Shown here: positions 1 to 11,965 of the stretch, in pieces
Numbering within the stretch: the first letter of the stretch is position 1
Layout of the letters: the number at the start of each line of letters is the position of its first letter
Source: Gongronella butleri
Taxonomy: Eukaryota; Mucoromycota; Mucoromycetes; Mucorales; Cunninghamellaceae
Length of the DNA: 64,000 bases
NCBI GenBank assembly: GCA_025201375.1
Contig: JAIWZP010000031.1
Span: 1-64,000, forward strand
Direction: 5' to 3'
Notes under the pieces: model-generated
Databases searched by the model: none
Seen by the model: the letters and a program-made list of their open reading frames with translations, nothing else
What the model was told of the DNA's origin: nothing
Position numbers and translations under genes: made by a program

Positions 1-171
1 AATACAGTAAAAGCTGCGTTACGACATGAACTACAGTCTCCCCGTGGGCTGGGGTCCGTCCGATTTTTTTTTGACACCGCAAATTCAAAAAACCCAAATT
101 TCTCTAATCTTCCATTTATCTGACCATCTGCTTGGCCGACCCCGTTCAAAAATAGCTGCATCGATTTCACG

Positions 172-520
172 CAAAATTTGCAACAAAAAAGCTTAAACCC
201 CCAAAGCGCCACGACCACTTCTGAAAAATACAGGGGTCACTCAGGGGTCACACTTTTCAATCTCAGAAAATGCCAAATTTGGTAAATTTCGAACTCCGAG
301 TGATCAATGCATCGCAAACAGGTAACTCCGACGATTTGCGATTGGCGGACAAAATGGCAGGTCGCCCCAACTTCAAGAAAAATGCCCAAAGAGTGACGCA
401 TGAACGGCGATCGACTGAGAAAATTGCCCACTTTCGTCAAGATTTTTTTGCAAAAATTTAAGGGTTGACACTTCCAAATTAAGGTAGAGGTGGATTGCAT
501 TGAATTTTTTTTTATTTTTT
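172..520. repeat. Dispersed repeat R2, copy A
   Basis: About 350 bp that match 40018-40440 in the same orientation at an estimated 80% or more by eye. Shared blocks include GCAACAAAAAAGCTTAA, CAGGGGTCACTCAGGGGTCA, ATGCCAAATTTGG and AAAGAGTGACGCATGAACGG. No conserved reading frame is evident. Both copies lie upstream of a foldback element. The 170 bp before this copy carry a piece (CCGATTTTTTTTGACACC) that resembles the tandem unit at 39.6-39.9 kb, so the repeat probably extends further left. Confidence 0.8.
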
Positions 521-1020
521 ACAGTATTTTGCACATTTTTGTGCACTGAAAGAGTGGAGCACGTCGTCTGCAGTCTTCTACTGCAGGTTGTTGCCTGGTG
601 AAATAACCGATGCAAAAAATTAAAACCCAAGCTGGCGCACTGCAAGTCATCCCATTAGATGCTTTACTGTACCTCCCTGTTTATTACAGTAGTAAAACTG
701 CAATAAAAATCGGGGGCTAGGCTGTTGCCGAGCAAATCGCGATTAAAGACTTTGTTGAAAAAATGTATTTTCTCTGACAGTTTTGATTGGATCGCGATGA
801 AGAAACTAGTCTCATTCAACATAGAATCAGTTGCTGCACTCGACACAATTATACTGTAAAAGCGCCATGGCTTGCCCTGCCTGTCTCTTTTTGAGCAAAT
901 CGACAAATGATACAACAGCAGGTACTGTTGTATGATGCTTGTTGTTGGGACTTGTTTGTTGGGAGGAGGAGTAGCACTTCGATTCGTTTCATCAAAAATG
1001 CAACTATGCAAGCAAGTTTT

Positions 1021-2044
1021 ACTGTACCGTCCCCTACCAAAAAAAATGTCGCAAAGTCAATTTTTCTGCAGTGCCAGCACTCACGTTAACCACTTTGATC
1101 TCTTCTGTATTATTGATCAAAAATGGCTCCAGTGACATGAAATTTTGTACAAACAATGGTATGGAGGTATAAAAAAGTCTATAAAATTATAAAATGGATG
1201 TCGTAAGCGGGTTTTGAAATAGAACAAAAAAGGGGAACCTGACGCGTCACGCGACGCGACGCGTACCCAAGCTTATACAATGGCCTGTGGAGGCGAGTTG
1301 ACATTATGAATCAATATCTCCAAATTTTTCTGAGACAACCATGATGGAAGTGTCTAATTATTTCTGCCAATTCATTTTAGGGCACACGTGTCATGCCAGA
1401 GCGCAGCGTGCCATTTGGTCAATTTGTCACTGTGACACATCAGACGCGTCATATGCCGCGATTTCCTTAATGTGACCGTGGTGACCTAGCTGGATGACAT
1501 AATCATAGCTACTCAATAGCATTTACTTTTAGGCTTTCAAATTAAATAATTATCATAGTTTCAAGTCAACAAAGAGATTAATTTTTTTTGCTAGAGATAA
1601 AATCATTTTTCCATGCTTTTTTGGCGCTTTGCGCGTCATAGGGACAAATTGACCAAATGGCACGCTGCGCTCTGGCATGACACGTGTGCCCTAAAATGAA
1701 TTGGCAGAAATAATTAGACACTTCCATGGTTGTCTCAGAAAAATTTGGAGATATTGATTCATAATGTCAACTCGCCTCCACAGGCCATTGTATAAGCTTG
1801 GGTACGCGTCGCGTCGCGTGACGCGTCAGGTTCCCCTTTTTTGTTCTATTTCAAAACCCGCTTACGACATCCATTTTATAATTTTATAGACTTTTTTATA
1901 CCTCCATACCATTGTTTGTACAAAATTTCATGTCACTGGAGCCATTTTTGATCAATACAGAAGAGATCAAAGTGATTAACGTGAGTGCTGGCACTGCAGA
2001 AAAATTGACTTTGCGACAATTTTTTTGGTAGGGGACGGTACAGT
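1021..2044. mobile_element. Foldback (long inverted-repeat) element A, about 1 kb
   Basis: The arms at about 1021-1428 and 1643-2044 are near-perfect reverse complements. The left end reads ACTGTACCGTCCCCTACC and the right end GGTAGGGGACGGTACAGT. Each arm is about 405 bp and the unmatched centre is about 214 bp. Each arm carries a CG-rich block (ACGCGTCACGCGACGCG). No transposase or other credible frame lies inside, so this looks like a non-autonomous foldback or MITE-like element. A clear target-site duplication was not seen. A transcript through it would form a very long hairpin. It is homologous to the element at 40513-41532. Confidence 0.85.
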
Positions 2045-4557
2045 GCAGTACTGTATGATACGTAGTATCCAAAAAACCAAAGAAAAAAACACTTGTCGAG
2101 TAGTCGTCGAGCGCAGCTGAAATCGTTCTATGTATCATATTATACTGCATTTCATTACAGTAGTAGTACAGTATTACCGTAAGCTGTCAATTTTTTTTGA
2201 CAAGTTTCGTCCACGACGATCATCTGATGTTCTGATCCGAACGAATTGCGGCGGCCGTTTGAACTTTGAACTACTAGGCGCTCGACCGCAGCACAATTTT
2301 TGTCATGTTTCTCGCTGCCGTGGCGGTCCACTGGAACGCGACCGCGTCGAGCACCACCTCGTCGCCCCCGCGTCGTTGTCCTTGCTTGTCGTTGCTGGTG
2401 TTGTATTTGCCTGCTTTACAGAGCTTGATTTAATAAGAAAAGCCTAACAGACGCTTGGTCTGTCAATGAAAGAAAGCATAAGTGCGTCTTAAACGCGCTC
2501 AACGCGTCAATGCGTGCGCAAGCAGCCATCAAAGAATTAAAATGCTGACTTGTTGCCGCAATTGGATCTTTCTCATGCCGCTCCTCTAAGCGGGCATTGC
2601 CCAATTGGGTAATGGTCCCGCTCTGCTCGTCACAACAAAAGCCCGCTGTCGGCTGGTCATCTCCTTTTACCGCTTTTTCATGCGTTCTGGAAGAATGCGC
2701 ATCTTCCTCCATCTCGGTCTCTGTACGCATCATCACATTGTCTCAGATGCTTAAGTAGAAACACACCCTCACGGTTTCATAGCCTGCTTTGATCACTAAG
2801 TGATCAATGCCTTTTGAGAAACAAAAGAAAAAAAAGAAAAGAAAAATGGCCTGTCCGTGCCAAACATTATTGCATGTTGGCACACACGACTCGAACCATT
2901 ATGTTTCTCGCACTTGCGCACCAAGTGAAACAACACGGTGCTTGCAAGCATTGGCATGTTTGAATCCTCTAGGATGGGCATAACGTTTTGTTTGAGATCT
3001 GCGCGGCCATGTCTTGGTCTCACGCCCCTGTTTCCTTATTCAGACGCCGCGACAGCTTCATTTTACGCGTCTGCGCATCTAGCCTATCCGTCTAGGCATT
3101 CTTCATTTTTGTATAAATCTCGAGATCTTTTCATTTTAATAAAAGACTTACTTCATTCTCGTTATTCTTAACATCTCTATCTTTTCACCCTTTATTTGCT
3201 CAAAAGCGACCCCAGATTCTTCAGCTGGGCGCCACATGCCCGCACCACGCGCATCACGAGTACACCTCGCCAATTGCAAATTGCTCTTGCCCGGCATGAT
3301 GGATTCAAACAACCGCAAGCATGCGTTTACTGTATTGGTCACAAGGGAAGGCCACAAAAAGCAAGGGGAAAGAACAAGAGAGGATAAAATGGGAGAGAAT
3401 GAGAGAAGAGATGTTGTTGAGTATGGGGAAAAAGAAAAAGGATTATGGAAAAAAACTATGGCACTTTTATATCTTGTTCTTGGTTGTTGTCGTTGGCTTG
3501 CGTGGCAATAAGGCTGACGACGTGTCTTGACGCAAGAGTGTCCACTTGGTATGTGGGGTGCGCCCACCACTGTATCATAAGTCGTCGGCGTGTGGCGAAA
3601 GAAAAATAAAACGACTCCTTTGGGTTTTGGTGTTGAGACAAACGCCAAGAGAATACGTAGTTCAAGAGGCTATGACGATTTGTGGATTGGATGTGTGGTT
3701 TGATGAAGAGGCAAGTGACGTCAATGTGCGCGCGTTGAAAGGTCGAGACCGTGAAAACAAAAAAAGTGAGTGCCAGCTGCCAGGGTTTGCACGGGTGATG
3801 GGGTGATTTTGCTGAAACGCGCCGACCCCAAAAGTTGGCAAAGTTGGCAGAGAGTGGGAGCGAGAGTAGTGCGGGGGTGTGCGCGCGCCGACCCGGTGGC
3901 GTTGTGGGCGTGCATTCGAAAATGAGGTGATTCCTTTTTGTTTTCACACTGAAACGGGATACTTGTCAGTGTGAGAGTGATCCAATACGTGCCTCGGCGC
4001 TGCGCGCCGAATGTATGACGTATGTGCTTGTTAATGAAAGGCGATCTTGAGGTTGCATGATGGAGATTGAGAGAGTGAGGGATGGATTTTGCATAAAAAA
4101 GACGCGTCGCGTCGGTCCTTGAATCTTGCGTTGACGCGTCACTTGCTAGGCATGGAGGCTGAGGGTCACGGCTATGCTTGCTGCGCCAGCCTGGGCCGTG
4201 ACAATTTTGGAAGATCGCGAATTTTCCTAGAGGTCGGTCGCGTCAATTTGGGTCCCAGTCTCCCAGATCAGCGCGTCATTCAAGATTATTCAACGACGAC
4301 ATGGCACTGTAGACTGTACGTATGATATCATACATAAAACACGCTCTTCACGTCTTCAGTCTTCAATAAAAGTGCAATGTCATAAAAAAGCAAGAAATTC
4401 ATTACAGTATCATAATAACCGGGTTTGGATGGCGTTAAATGTGAGTTGATGGTACAAATAAGTCAATTATTGTTTTATTTTGTGAGGGATGAATAAGTTA
4501 AATGATGCGAGAGTGATTGCGAAAGGGTAAGAGCGAGCGAGAGAAGAGAAAAAAAAA
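2045..4557. other. Intergenic region with no supported gene
   Basis: Open frames here are short, overlap on both strands, carry homopolymers and match no family I recognise. The first part (2045-2450) belongs to the repeat-rich area. Its end, 2401-2446, resembles 41614-41662 near the second foldback element, with a shared TGTATTTGC-TGCTT-CAGAGC-TGAT pattern. The segment around 3.2-3.9 kb alternates purine-rich and CG-rich stretches and could hold an unrecognised gene on the minus strand, but I could not build a convincing spliced model. The final 200 bp are probably the 3' flank of the purine permease. Confidence 0.6.
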
Positions 4558-6786
4558 TTAATACAGCGTCTTTTCCTTGTCCACGGCCTCCGAGTCGACG
4601 TCCGAGGCGGCAGGGACGACGATGACGTTGGGGTCCTCGTGATCATACTCGGGCGCGTCGTCGTCCTCGTCATACTCGCCGTCGTCTTGGTGCCAGTCAA
4701 AGTCCTTTTCGCCGCGGGACTTGGCGATGAGGTAGCGGATCCAGAGCGGGGTCATGGAAGTTGAGAAGGCGTCGATCCACCATTCTTCGCGTGCCGAGTA
4801 GTCGGGGCGCACGTAGCCGCGCGACGCCTTGTCCATGAAGTACACGAAGCCATTGATGACGATGTACGACAGGATGCCGCCAATGACACCATAGGCGATC
4901 GAGTAGGTGAAGGGCATGATGGCGAGGGTGATGAACGCGGGGATGGCGTCACCGGGGTAGTCCCAATTGATGTTGCGGACGCTGGACGTCATCATGGAGC
5001 CGACGATGATCAACGCGGGACCCGTGGCCCAGGGCGGGAAGGAGGCAAAGATTGGCGAGAAGAAGATGGTGACAAAGAAACCAAACGCGATGGTGATCGC
5101 GGTGATGCCGGTGCGGCCGCCCTCAGCAATACCGGCGCCAGACTCGACAAAGGCCGTGCACGACGAGCTGCCAAAGCACGCACCAATAGTGATGGTGATG
5201 GCGTCCGTCATGAAAGCAATCGTTGAGCGCTCAAAGTCGCCATTCCTGTTCGTGAAGCCACCATACTTGGCCATCGAGTACATGGTGCCAGTTGTATCCA
5301 AAATATCGACATAGAGGAAGGTGATCAGTGCGATCCACAGATCCTTGCCCGTCAAATCGAAGCTCATCTTGCCAAGTGTGCTAAAAAAATAAAAAAGAGA
5401 GAGAAAATGGGTCAATTGATGCGTCTTTTTTTTTTCTTTCTACTTTTGCTTACTGAGTCATGTTGTGGACGCTGACGACTTGCTTAAAGTAATTAAACAT
5501 GGTGTCGCCCGTCTCGGTGTAAGGGAAATAAGTAATGGCGCTGTTGCGAGGCCACGAGGTGATGGCAATGAAGACAATGGCCAAGAGGATGGAGCCACGC
5601 ACACGGTACAGCATCATGATCGCCATCAACAGCAAGCCGAGGATACCCCTGGACAAAAATTAAGACCAAAAAAAAAAATAGAGTTGAGTCATTGTGCGAT
5701 GGCGATTGTCGGTTTTTTCTTGATTGTTGCACTTACATGTACATGGTGGGATTGGTCATATGACCATATTGGCACACACTGGATGGTGGGGGAACACAAT
5801 CAAAAGAAAAATTAGTGATTTCTGTGTGGTTTTTGTGTGCTTGTGTTCCATTCTTTTTCTTTTTCTGTACCCATTGGCGTCGACGGCGGCAGGGGGGCAG
5901 CCGCCCAAGGTGACCAAGGTGGCCGCATCACCCGAGACAAGGCCAATGCCCGCAGAAGCCTGGGTACCAATGAAGCAGAGGTAGAGACCGATACCACAGC
6001 CCATGGCAATCTTGATGCTCATAGGAATGACGCGGGCCAGCCACTGACGGATGCCAAAGATGGACAAAACCAAGAAAATCAGGCCTTCAATGAACACGGC
6101 GCCCAAAGCGGTTTGGTACGACACCTTGCCCGAGCCGTGGTAGCCGACGACCGTGTAGGTAAAATAAGCATTGAGGCCCATACTGCAAAAAAATAAGAGC
6201 AATTTTAGTGATCAGGGCAAAAAGGCATCCATCTTTTTGCCATCAAAAGTGCCCACTCGCCATGATGGCCGAAAAAGGCAACGTGCCAGTAATGGAATAA
6301 AATTTTTTTTTCTTTTGATGGAGATGTAATTGTGTGCCCTTACCCAGGAGCCAGGCCGAGGGGCAGGTTGGCAAACAAGCCCATCATGAAAGAGGCAATC
6401 ATAGAAATAATCGAGGTGGCCATGATCAAATCGAGTTTGGTCTGATACACACAGGCCATGTAATCGGCGTTGAGGTCGCAGGTGGGGTCGTCGGCAGTGG
6501 GCGTGCACACACAGGTGCCACCAGAGTCCGAGATGATCGAGGCATTGACGGAAATAATATACGCCTAAGGTAAACATAAACAAAAAGACCACGATGAGCG
6601 CCTTTGTTTGGCTTCCACCCTTTTTTTTTTCTTTACCATGGCAAAGAAAGTGGTGAGACCGGCACGAATTTCGGTGGTGAAGAGCGTGCCCTTGCGCTCA
6701 CGGTAAGCACCCGAGCCTTCCAGCTGGAAATAGCGGCCCACAGGAGAATGGGCAACCTTTTGATTCAACGAATCGAAGAACCGCAT
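4558..6786 (-). CDS. azgA: AzgA-family purine (adenine/guanine/hypoxanthine) permease
   Basis: Predicted plasma-membrane H+ symporter for purine bases of the AzgA branch of the NCS2/NAT-like transporters. Six exons: 6786-6637, 6564-6344, 6182-5871, 5778-5737, 5648-5454 and 5380-4558. Together they give 580 codons, the usual length for fungal AzgA. All junctions are GT-AG and keep phase. The family block AYIISVNASIISDSGG starts at residue 51, the usual distance from the N terminus, and many hydrophobic helices follow. Exon 4 is only 42 nt. The C-terminal tail is acidic (DDGEYDEDDDAPEYD) and probably cytosolic. The ATG at 6786 was chosen because the first exon then reads straight into the conserved block. 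Four GATA sites lie 185-250 bp upstream, consistent with nitrogen control. The adenine/hypoxanthine specificity is inferred from the family. Confidence 0.93.
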
Positions 6787-6969
6787 GGTGAAAAAAAAAG
6801 AAGGGGGGAAAAGGTGGGGTGGAAAAAGGAAGGGAAGAGCTTTTTGTCGTCAAAGAGAAAAGAAAAAAAAGGGAGGTAGAGCACTGTGATCCTTTTATTG
6901 CAAAGAGCCGATCTGGGTTTACAATGAAAAAAGCAAAAAAAGCAGGTCAGCAAGCCTCTTTGCCCTATT

Positions 6970-7033
6970 TGATAGGTCTTATCGAGTCAACAGCCGATAA
7001 GGGCTGATCACAATCACTTTCTTTGACTTATCG
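6970..7033 (-). promoter_or_regulatory. Cluster of four GATA-factor sites upstream of the purine permease
   Basis: Within 64 bp there are four matches to HGATAR: TGATAG at 6970-6975, TTATCG at 6979-6984, CGATAA at 6995-7000 and TTATCG at 7028-7033. They lie about 185-250 bp upstream of the permease start. In ascomycetes AreA/Gln3-type GATA factors activate purine permeases under nitrogen limitation through such sites. Their use here is inference from density and position. Confidence 0.55.
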
Positions 7034-10000
7034 TTCAATTCGCCTTTGGCTATCCCTTGTGCCCATGAACCCCACAAAAAAAAGCCTACTTTCAAACTAG
7101 ATACATTTCTTTCTTCCATTTTTTTTACTCGATTTCTTAGCATATTTTTATAGCCCTCATGTCATTCACACCTCCCATGGTTAAAAAATGTTTCCAAATG
7201 TGTCAAAAGGAGGACCAAACCGGAGCGGAGTTGCTAGCCATCTGGGAAAGAGAGCATGCGGTATGGGCCAGTTCAATGGCTCTTTTTCACCGGCCAAACT
7301 GCCAAACCCCTGGCGCGCGCTTTTTTCTGATTTCCAGTGGCGCTTTCCCGCCGCCTTGGGCCGAGGCTGTCGGCGTTCATTTGCCAAGGAAAAAAAAATC
7401 TCTCCACAATTTCACCGAGTGCGTGCAGGGTCCCCAATAATCCCTTGCAACCCATACAATGGGAGCGCACTGACATCTTTTTGCCACGTTAGCTTGCTTG
7501 CTATGCAGCAAATGTGGGGTCACGTTTCAAACAAAAAAAAAAAAAAAGTCGGTGCTCAATTCTTCGATTTTTTTTTCGCTCAGCACCTTTGTTGTTTGCC
7601 TTCCAAAAGCCTCGATTTCCAATTATTTATTAAACTATCATAACGAGTGCCTCGCCCATGCAGTCGGTGGTACTCCGCCTGCAGATCAATTCCTTGACGG
7701 GTATTGCCACAACTGACCGGATGTGCCCTTTCCGGTCCATACGTCGTTTTGCGCGTCTCCTCTGTTCCCATACGCCTCAAGGCCCCATGTATGAAATGGC
7801 AATGCGCGCCAGGGAAGAGAAAACAAGGAGTAACGGACTCGGTGTGCAACACAGGGTCACGCCACCAAAAAAAAAAAAAAAAAAAAATGGCGGTCAGGTC
7901 ATGTCTTTTGGTAAATTGTGCCCGTTCAAATGCCCATCCTAGCTGACACACCTTTTTTTCGCCAAGTATCGACGACGTGTCGAGCTGCAACTTGGCACAT
8001 GGTATCCATAGTACTGTATGAGGTGATTGAGCCGGTTTGGGGCGCTATTTCGCGAAAACATGCGTAAAACGAGTAAATCGTAATTTGCCACAGAACTTTT
8101 TGCAATCCTCGTCATAGCATCAGCTGTGGTTTGCCCTTATTTCCTTGCGATAGGTTGTAAATCAATCGAGAGAAAACCAAAAGAATAAAAAATAACTTTC
8201 AAGTGTTCGTGTCTTTGAAAAAAAAAACGCAATAGCCTCCACGTTTGTCGTGCCACACGCGACTAACAGAAGCCTAAAGCATCTGCGGCAAGGCAGAGAT
8301 CTAAAAGTACTTGCCAGCCAAAGTGATTTTATCGAGATCCTGGTGAGTTTTTCTTATTTGGTTCTATTTTGGCTCTTATTTTGCAACATTCATGCAGTTC
8401 TGCGTAATTTGACTGCCGCAAACGATTGCGATCGTTGGATTGCTGGTTCACCATCCACGCGGTTCAAGTTTTGAGACATTTGGGTAAATTTCAAAAGAAA
8501 CAGATCAAAAGGTGATTTTTTTAGAGGTGAGCCAATGCTCGAGTCGCTAAACGCGCACCTTGCGGTCCGAAACGCGTTCCAACTTGAAAAGCCTGGCCAG
8601 AAATCCCAGTGGAAGTCAAGTTGGGGCAAGTTGCGCGTGCCAAAAGAGCGCGGCACGCAAATGAAAACTCAGTCGTGGCCAGCCTCCAAAACAAAATTGA
8701 AAAATGGGGTCTCCAGAATTGCACCAAAATCTCCCACAAGGAAAAGGGCACGGAGAAACCACGGAAAACGTCAAAAAAGATCAAGATTCAACTGCTGGTC
8801 CATGAGCTGTGAGTGATTTTAGATTTAAATTGAAACGCGGTATGCTCTGTCAAAACGCGCTGTAGAGCCGCGCTTAAGCGCATACTGGCAAGAGGTGCTC
8901 CATATGCGCTAATTTGATGCCGGCGCAAGCGCGCTTTTTCACGCACCGAATCCGTAGGCTAAATTTTGATGTCGCATTAAATCTGTCAAAAACTTGTCCT
9001 TGTCAGAGTTCAGCGGTGCCCACGCACGATTCAGATCATGCTCTTTCTGATGCAATGAATTTCAAGACGCCATGGCCATTTCTCATCAATTTGGCCTTGT
9101 AGCGAAATCATGGATAAAATTGCATTTAGCTCGAAAACAAGTCAATGGAACTCCGTTTTTTATTGCATTTACATCGGTAAACAGGTTGTGTTCAACCATG
9201 TGGGTGAATGACGAGGCGATCTGAGGACCTAAATTCACCAGATTTCAAATCCACGACTGCACCCCTTGGAAAATTGGCCATTTTGAAAATCGTGACGTGC
9301 GCGTCATCCAGCGGCCACGGAGCCTCGGGACTAGGCTCATTTAAACGAGTAAGCTTTGTTTTATCGAATCAAAGAGCAGATGTCTTTATAGAACGGAAGG
9401 TTCTTCACAAGCGACCAAAAGATGATACATGCAGCTCTTTTTTTTTGAATTTCACGGCAACGACCTAATGGATCTTCATATACTTACGCTTGTATACAGG
9501 ACTGACAAAAGCCCAAGTTTTTGCATTAAGTTTGCTGCCCATGGACTTGAGCGTTATTGCCTTTGCTGATATGTTTGAATTACCAAAACACGCAAATTCG
9601 ACATTGACGACCCCCTACAGTGATTCATTTTCGGTCAAACTTTAACCAATGGTCTCTTGATGATTATCATCTACATCACGCGAGTTTGAGATCTCGTAGC
9701 ATGCTCATTGAGAGATTTGGCTGCAAATGGTGGGAAATTACACAAAATGCGTTTAAAAGGGTCAAAGATGTAAGCAAAGGCACCAGTTGCGACGTGTTGA
9801 TCAGATCAGGTGACTCGCGGGCCGCGGCTGGGCGCATGGCGCCAGCGGCATGGGTCGTGGCACCACAGAGCAAACGCGATTTTTTTTTGAAAAAGGTTCT
9901 ATTGAAGCGCTACCAAGCCGTAGACGCGTACCAATGCGATTGACAGAGACCATAGCGTCCTCCTTTCAATGCTGTTGCCGCGTTGCGCAGAATCAATATC

Positions 10001-10307
10001 CGTAGTCAATATGCGCAAACAAGTCAAATCGAAGAAAATCAAGCGTGGCGCGTCGTTTATGCGCATGGATGCCGTGGTTTGCATGAAGCGATGCGCCACA
10101 TGGCTCAATTCCTATTTTATGCAATAGGCCACACCTCCATGAGAATCTCGCGATAGCCAGTGGGCACATGCAGGCGCATTGTGGACTGGTGATGCGGCGT
10201 GGGCAAAACCTGACATCAAAAAAGGGCGCTCAAAATGGAAGAAGAGGGGGGAGCACTTTCATTCTTTTTTTCTCTCTTTGTGACCCACCCTCGTCGACCT
10301 TTTTACC
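7034..10307. other. Long intergenic region with no supported gene
   Basis: About 3.3 kb between the permease promoter and SUS1. The longest frames are under about 150 codons, overlap others on both strands, include homopolymer-coded Lys or Phe runs and match no known domain. There are A- and T-tracts near 7530-7580 and 7865-7890, but I could not join flanking frames into a plausible protein. No tRNA or repeat shared with the rest of the window was recognised. Confidence 0.55.
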
Positions 10308-10886
10308 ATGGCGCATAACGATGAAGAACTGATATCGGCACTGACACAACATTTTGTCAATTCTGGCGAGAAACAGAGGCAAGCTCACTGTTTTGCGTGT
10401 TACCCGGGGCAAGACTGACGCTTTTTGTTGCTTTTTTATGCAATACGTAGGCTGCTAACCTTGTTGAAAGCCAAGCTGACGGACGCAAGCTGGCCCGATA
10501 TGTACTATGCACACTGTCGAAGTAAAAACACGGTCAACGCGTCAGCAACGCGCTTTTTTTCTCACTTTTTGCTTGCCTTGTAGACGCTATGCAGGATCGG
10601 AAAGACAACTTTACCTTTGACGAGCTGGCGGAAAGCACCTCTGACTATGGCAAAAGTAGGTCGTCCCGCCTTTTTTTCTTTTCTTTTCTTGTGACACGCG
10701 TGACCTTTTGACGCCCAATTGCACTCGAATTGAACTCTCTTGTCTCGTTTATCATGTGTAGGCAGCATCAATGAGTCGATCAAGAAGGAAATGCTCGTGC
10801 AGATCAAGAAATTCCTCGTGGATACACTTGCCAATATGCCGCCATCCTCGTCCACCTCAGCATCCGCCTCTTCATCCACCGACTAG
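10308..10886 (+). CDS. SUS1: Sus1/ENY2, SAGA DUB-module and TREX-2 mRNA-export factor
   Basis: Small nuclear protein shared by the SAGA deubiquitinase module and the TREX-2 export complex. Four exons (10308-10378, 10451-10521, 10584-10655, 10762-10886) give 112 codons, close to the family size of about 95-110. The family pattern is clear: SGEKQR-LLTLLKAKLTD-SW, then a D-F-T-FDEL stretch, then S-KKEMLVQIKKFLVDTL, which forms the terminal helix wrapped by Sgf11 or Sac3 in known structures. A short Ser-rich tail is extra. Intron 1 (10379-10450) starts with GC (AG|GCAAGC) rather than GT, and only this choice keeps the frame. The gene converges on NAA10, with 131 bp between stop codons. Confidence 0.9.
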
Positions 10887-11017
10887 CCCCCCCTCCCTTT
10901 TCCGTTTTCATTTTGCATCCCCCCTTTTGTTCATACCTGCCTTGTCATTGGCATTGGCATCCCTTTCTTTTGGCTTATTCTAATTTTTTTTTACTATAAA
11001 GGCACATCTACAAGGTT

Positions 11018-11815
11018 TTAATTTGCTACATTGACTTCCTCAACAACACCACGGACAATAGGCTTCTTGGCCTCCTTGAAGGTCAGACGCATGGCAAAGG
11101 CATCTTCACCGTCGGCGTAATACTTCTTTTCGATCTCGTGTACGCTAAAAAGCCATAAAAGCGCGTTAAAATCGCGCATCCACGCGCCGCATCCTCTTTT
11201 TTATCGCGTTTACCTGAACTTGAGAGTGTCTCTGTAAAGGCCAATAGCTGCGCGATTGGTTTTTCGGACGTGGAGCGAGACATAGTGGGCATTGAACACT
11301 TCAACCATTTGCTTTGACGATTGCGTCATGAGCTTCTCGGCGAGACCAAGACGGCGATACGTGCGCATCACGGACAGAGACGTAATGTGGCCATGCGGCA
11401 CGTCCGCGGGGTCCTCCTCCCTGTGAAAAAGAAAGAAAAAAGAAAAAGCGGGCATGAGGCATTGGCAGCCATTTTACCCGCACGTCGCAACGGCCTCAAC
11501 GGCTTGTAAATAAGCCTTACATCTTGGCAAGCACGTAGCCGACAATTTTTCCATTCTCGTCCTCTGCGACAAACGAGAGTTGGGGCCACGACACGGCGTG
11601 GTACAGATCTAAAACGACAAAAAAACACGTAAGATGCCTGTCAAATGACGAGAAAACGGGTGCCTTACAATATTTCATTTGATAGTTCTCTGGCAAATCG
11701 AGCAGGTTGCAGTTTTGGATCGAGATCAGGTCGTCCACCTAAGCATAAAAGGTGAGTATTATATGACTTTTAAGGCGGATCGTGCGATTTTTACGGTAGC
11801 TTGTCGAATATTCAT
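11018..11815 (-). CDS. NAA10: NAA10/ARD1, catalytic subunit of N-terminal acetyltransferase NatA
   Basis: Acetylates protein N termini co-translationally at the ribosome, together with the NAA15 scaffold. Five exons (11815-11795, 11738-11669, 11608-11521, 11420-11214, 11144-11018) give 170 codons. The N terminus [18 protein letters not shown] and the following [15 protein letters not shown] block are typical of ARD1. The acetyl-CoA motif RRLGLA lies at residues 82-87, the position I recall for human NAA10. The C-terminal tail is shorter than in animals. Exon 1 codes only seven residues. The gene is divergent from the importin-like gene across 150 bp. Confidence 0.96.
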
Positions 11816-11965
11816 GGTGGAGGAGGACGAGGGGAAGTGAAAACAAGAAAGAAAGAGGGAAAAAGGGCGGGCGGTGGCGGTCGAAAAATAAAAAAGCAGG
11901 GTTGCTTTTTTTTCTCGCTTTTTATTCCCTCTTTTTTCCTTCTTTCTTCCTCTTCCACCTGTGCG
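11816..11965. promoter_or_regulatory. Bidirectional promoter region, NAA10 and importin-like gene
   Basis: Only 150 bp separate the two divergent start codons (11815 on minus, 11966 on plus). The interval is purine-rich on the left half and T/C-rich on the right (CTTTTTATTCCCTCTTTTTTCC), as is common in fungal 5' leaders. No TATA box is obvious. Both transcripts must start inside this interval or inside the neighbouring gene. Confidence 0.6.

Noticed and set aside
1021..2044. LTR retrotransposon or autonomous DNA transposon
   Set aside because: The repeats are inverted, not direct, and no reverse transcriptase, integrase or transposase frame lies within.
3148..3947. Overlapping minus-strand frames of about 165 codons
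   Set aside because: No domain, no consistent splice joins, and frames of equal length on the other strand; left as unsupported.
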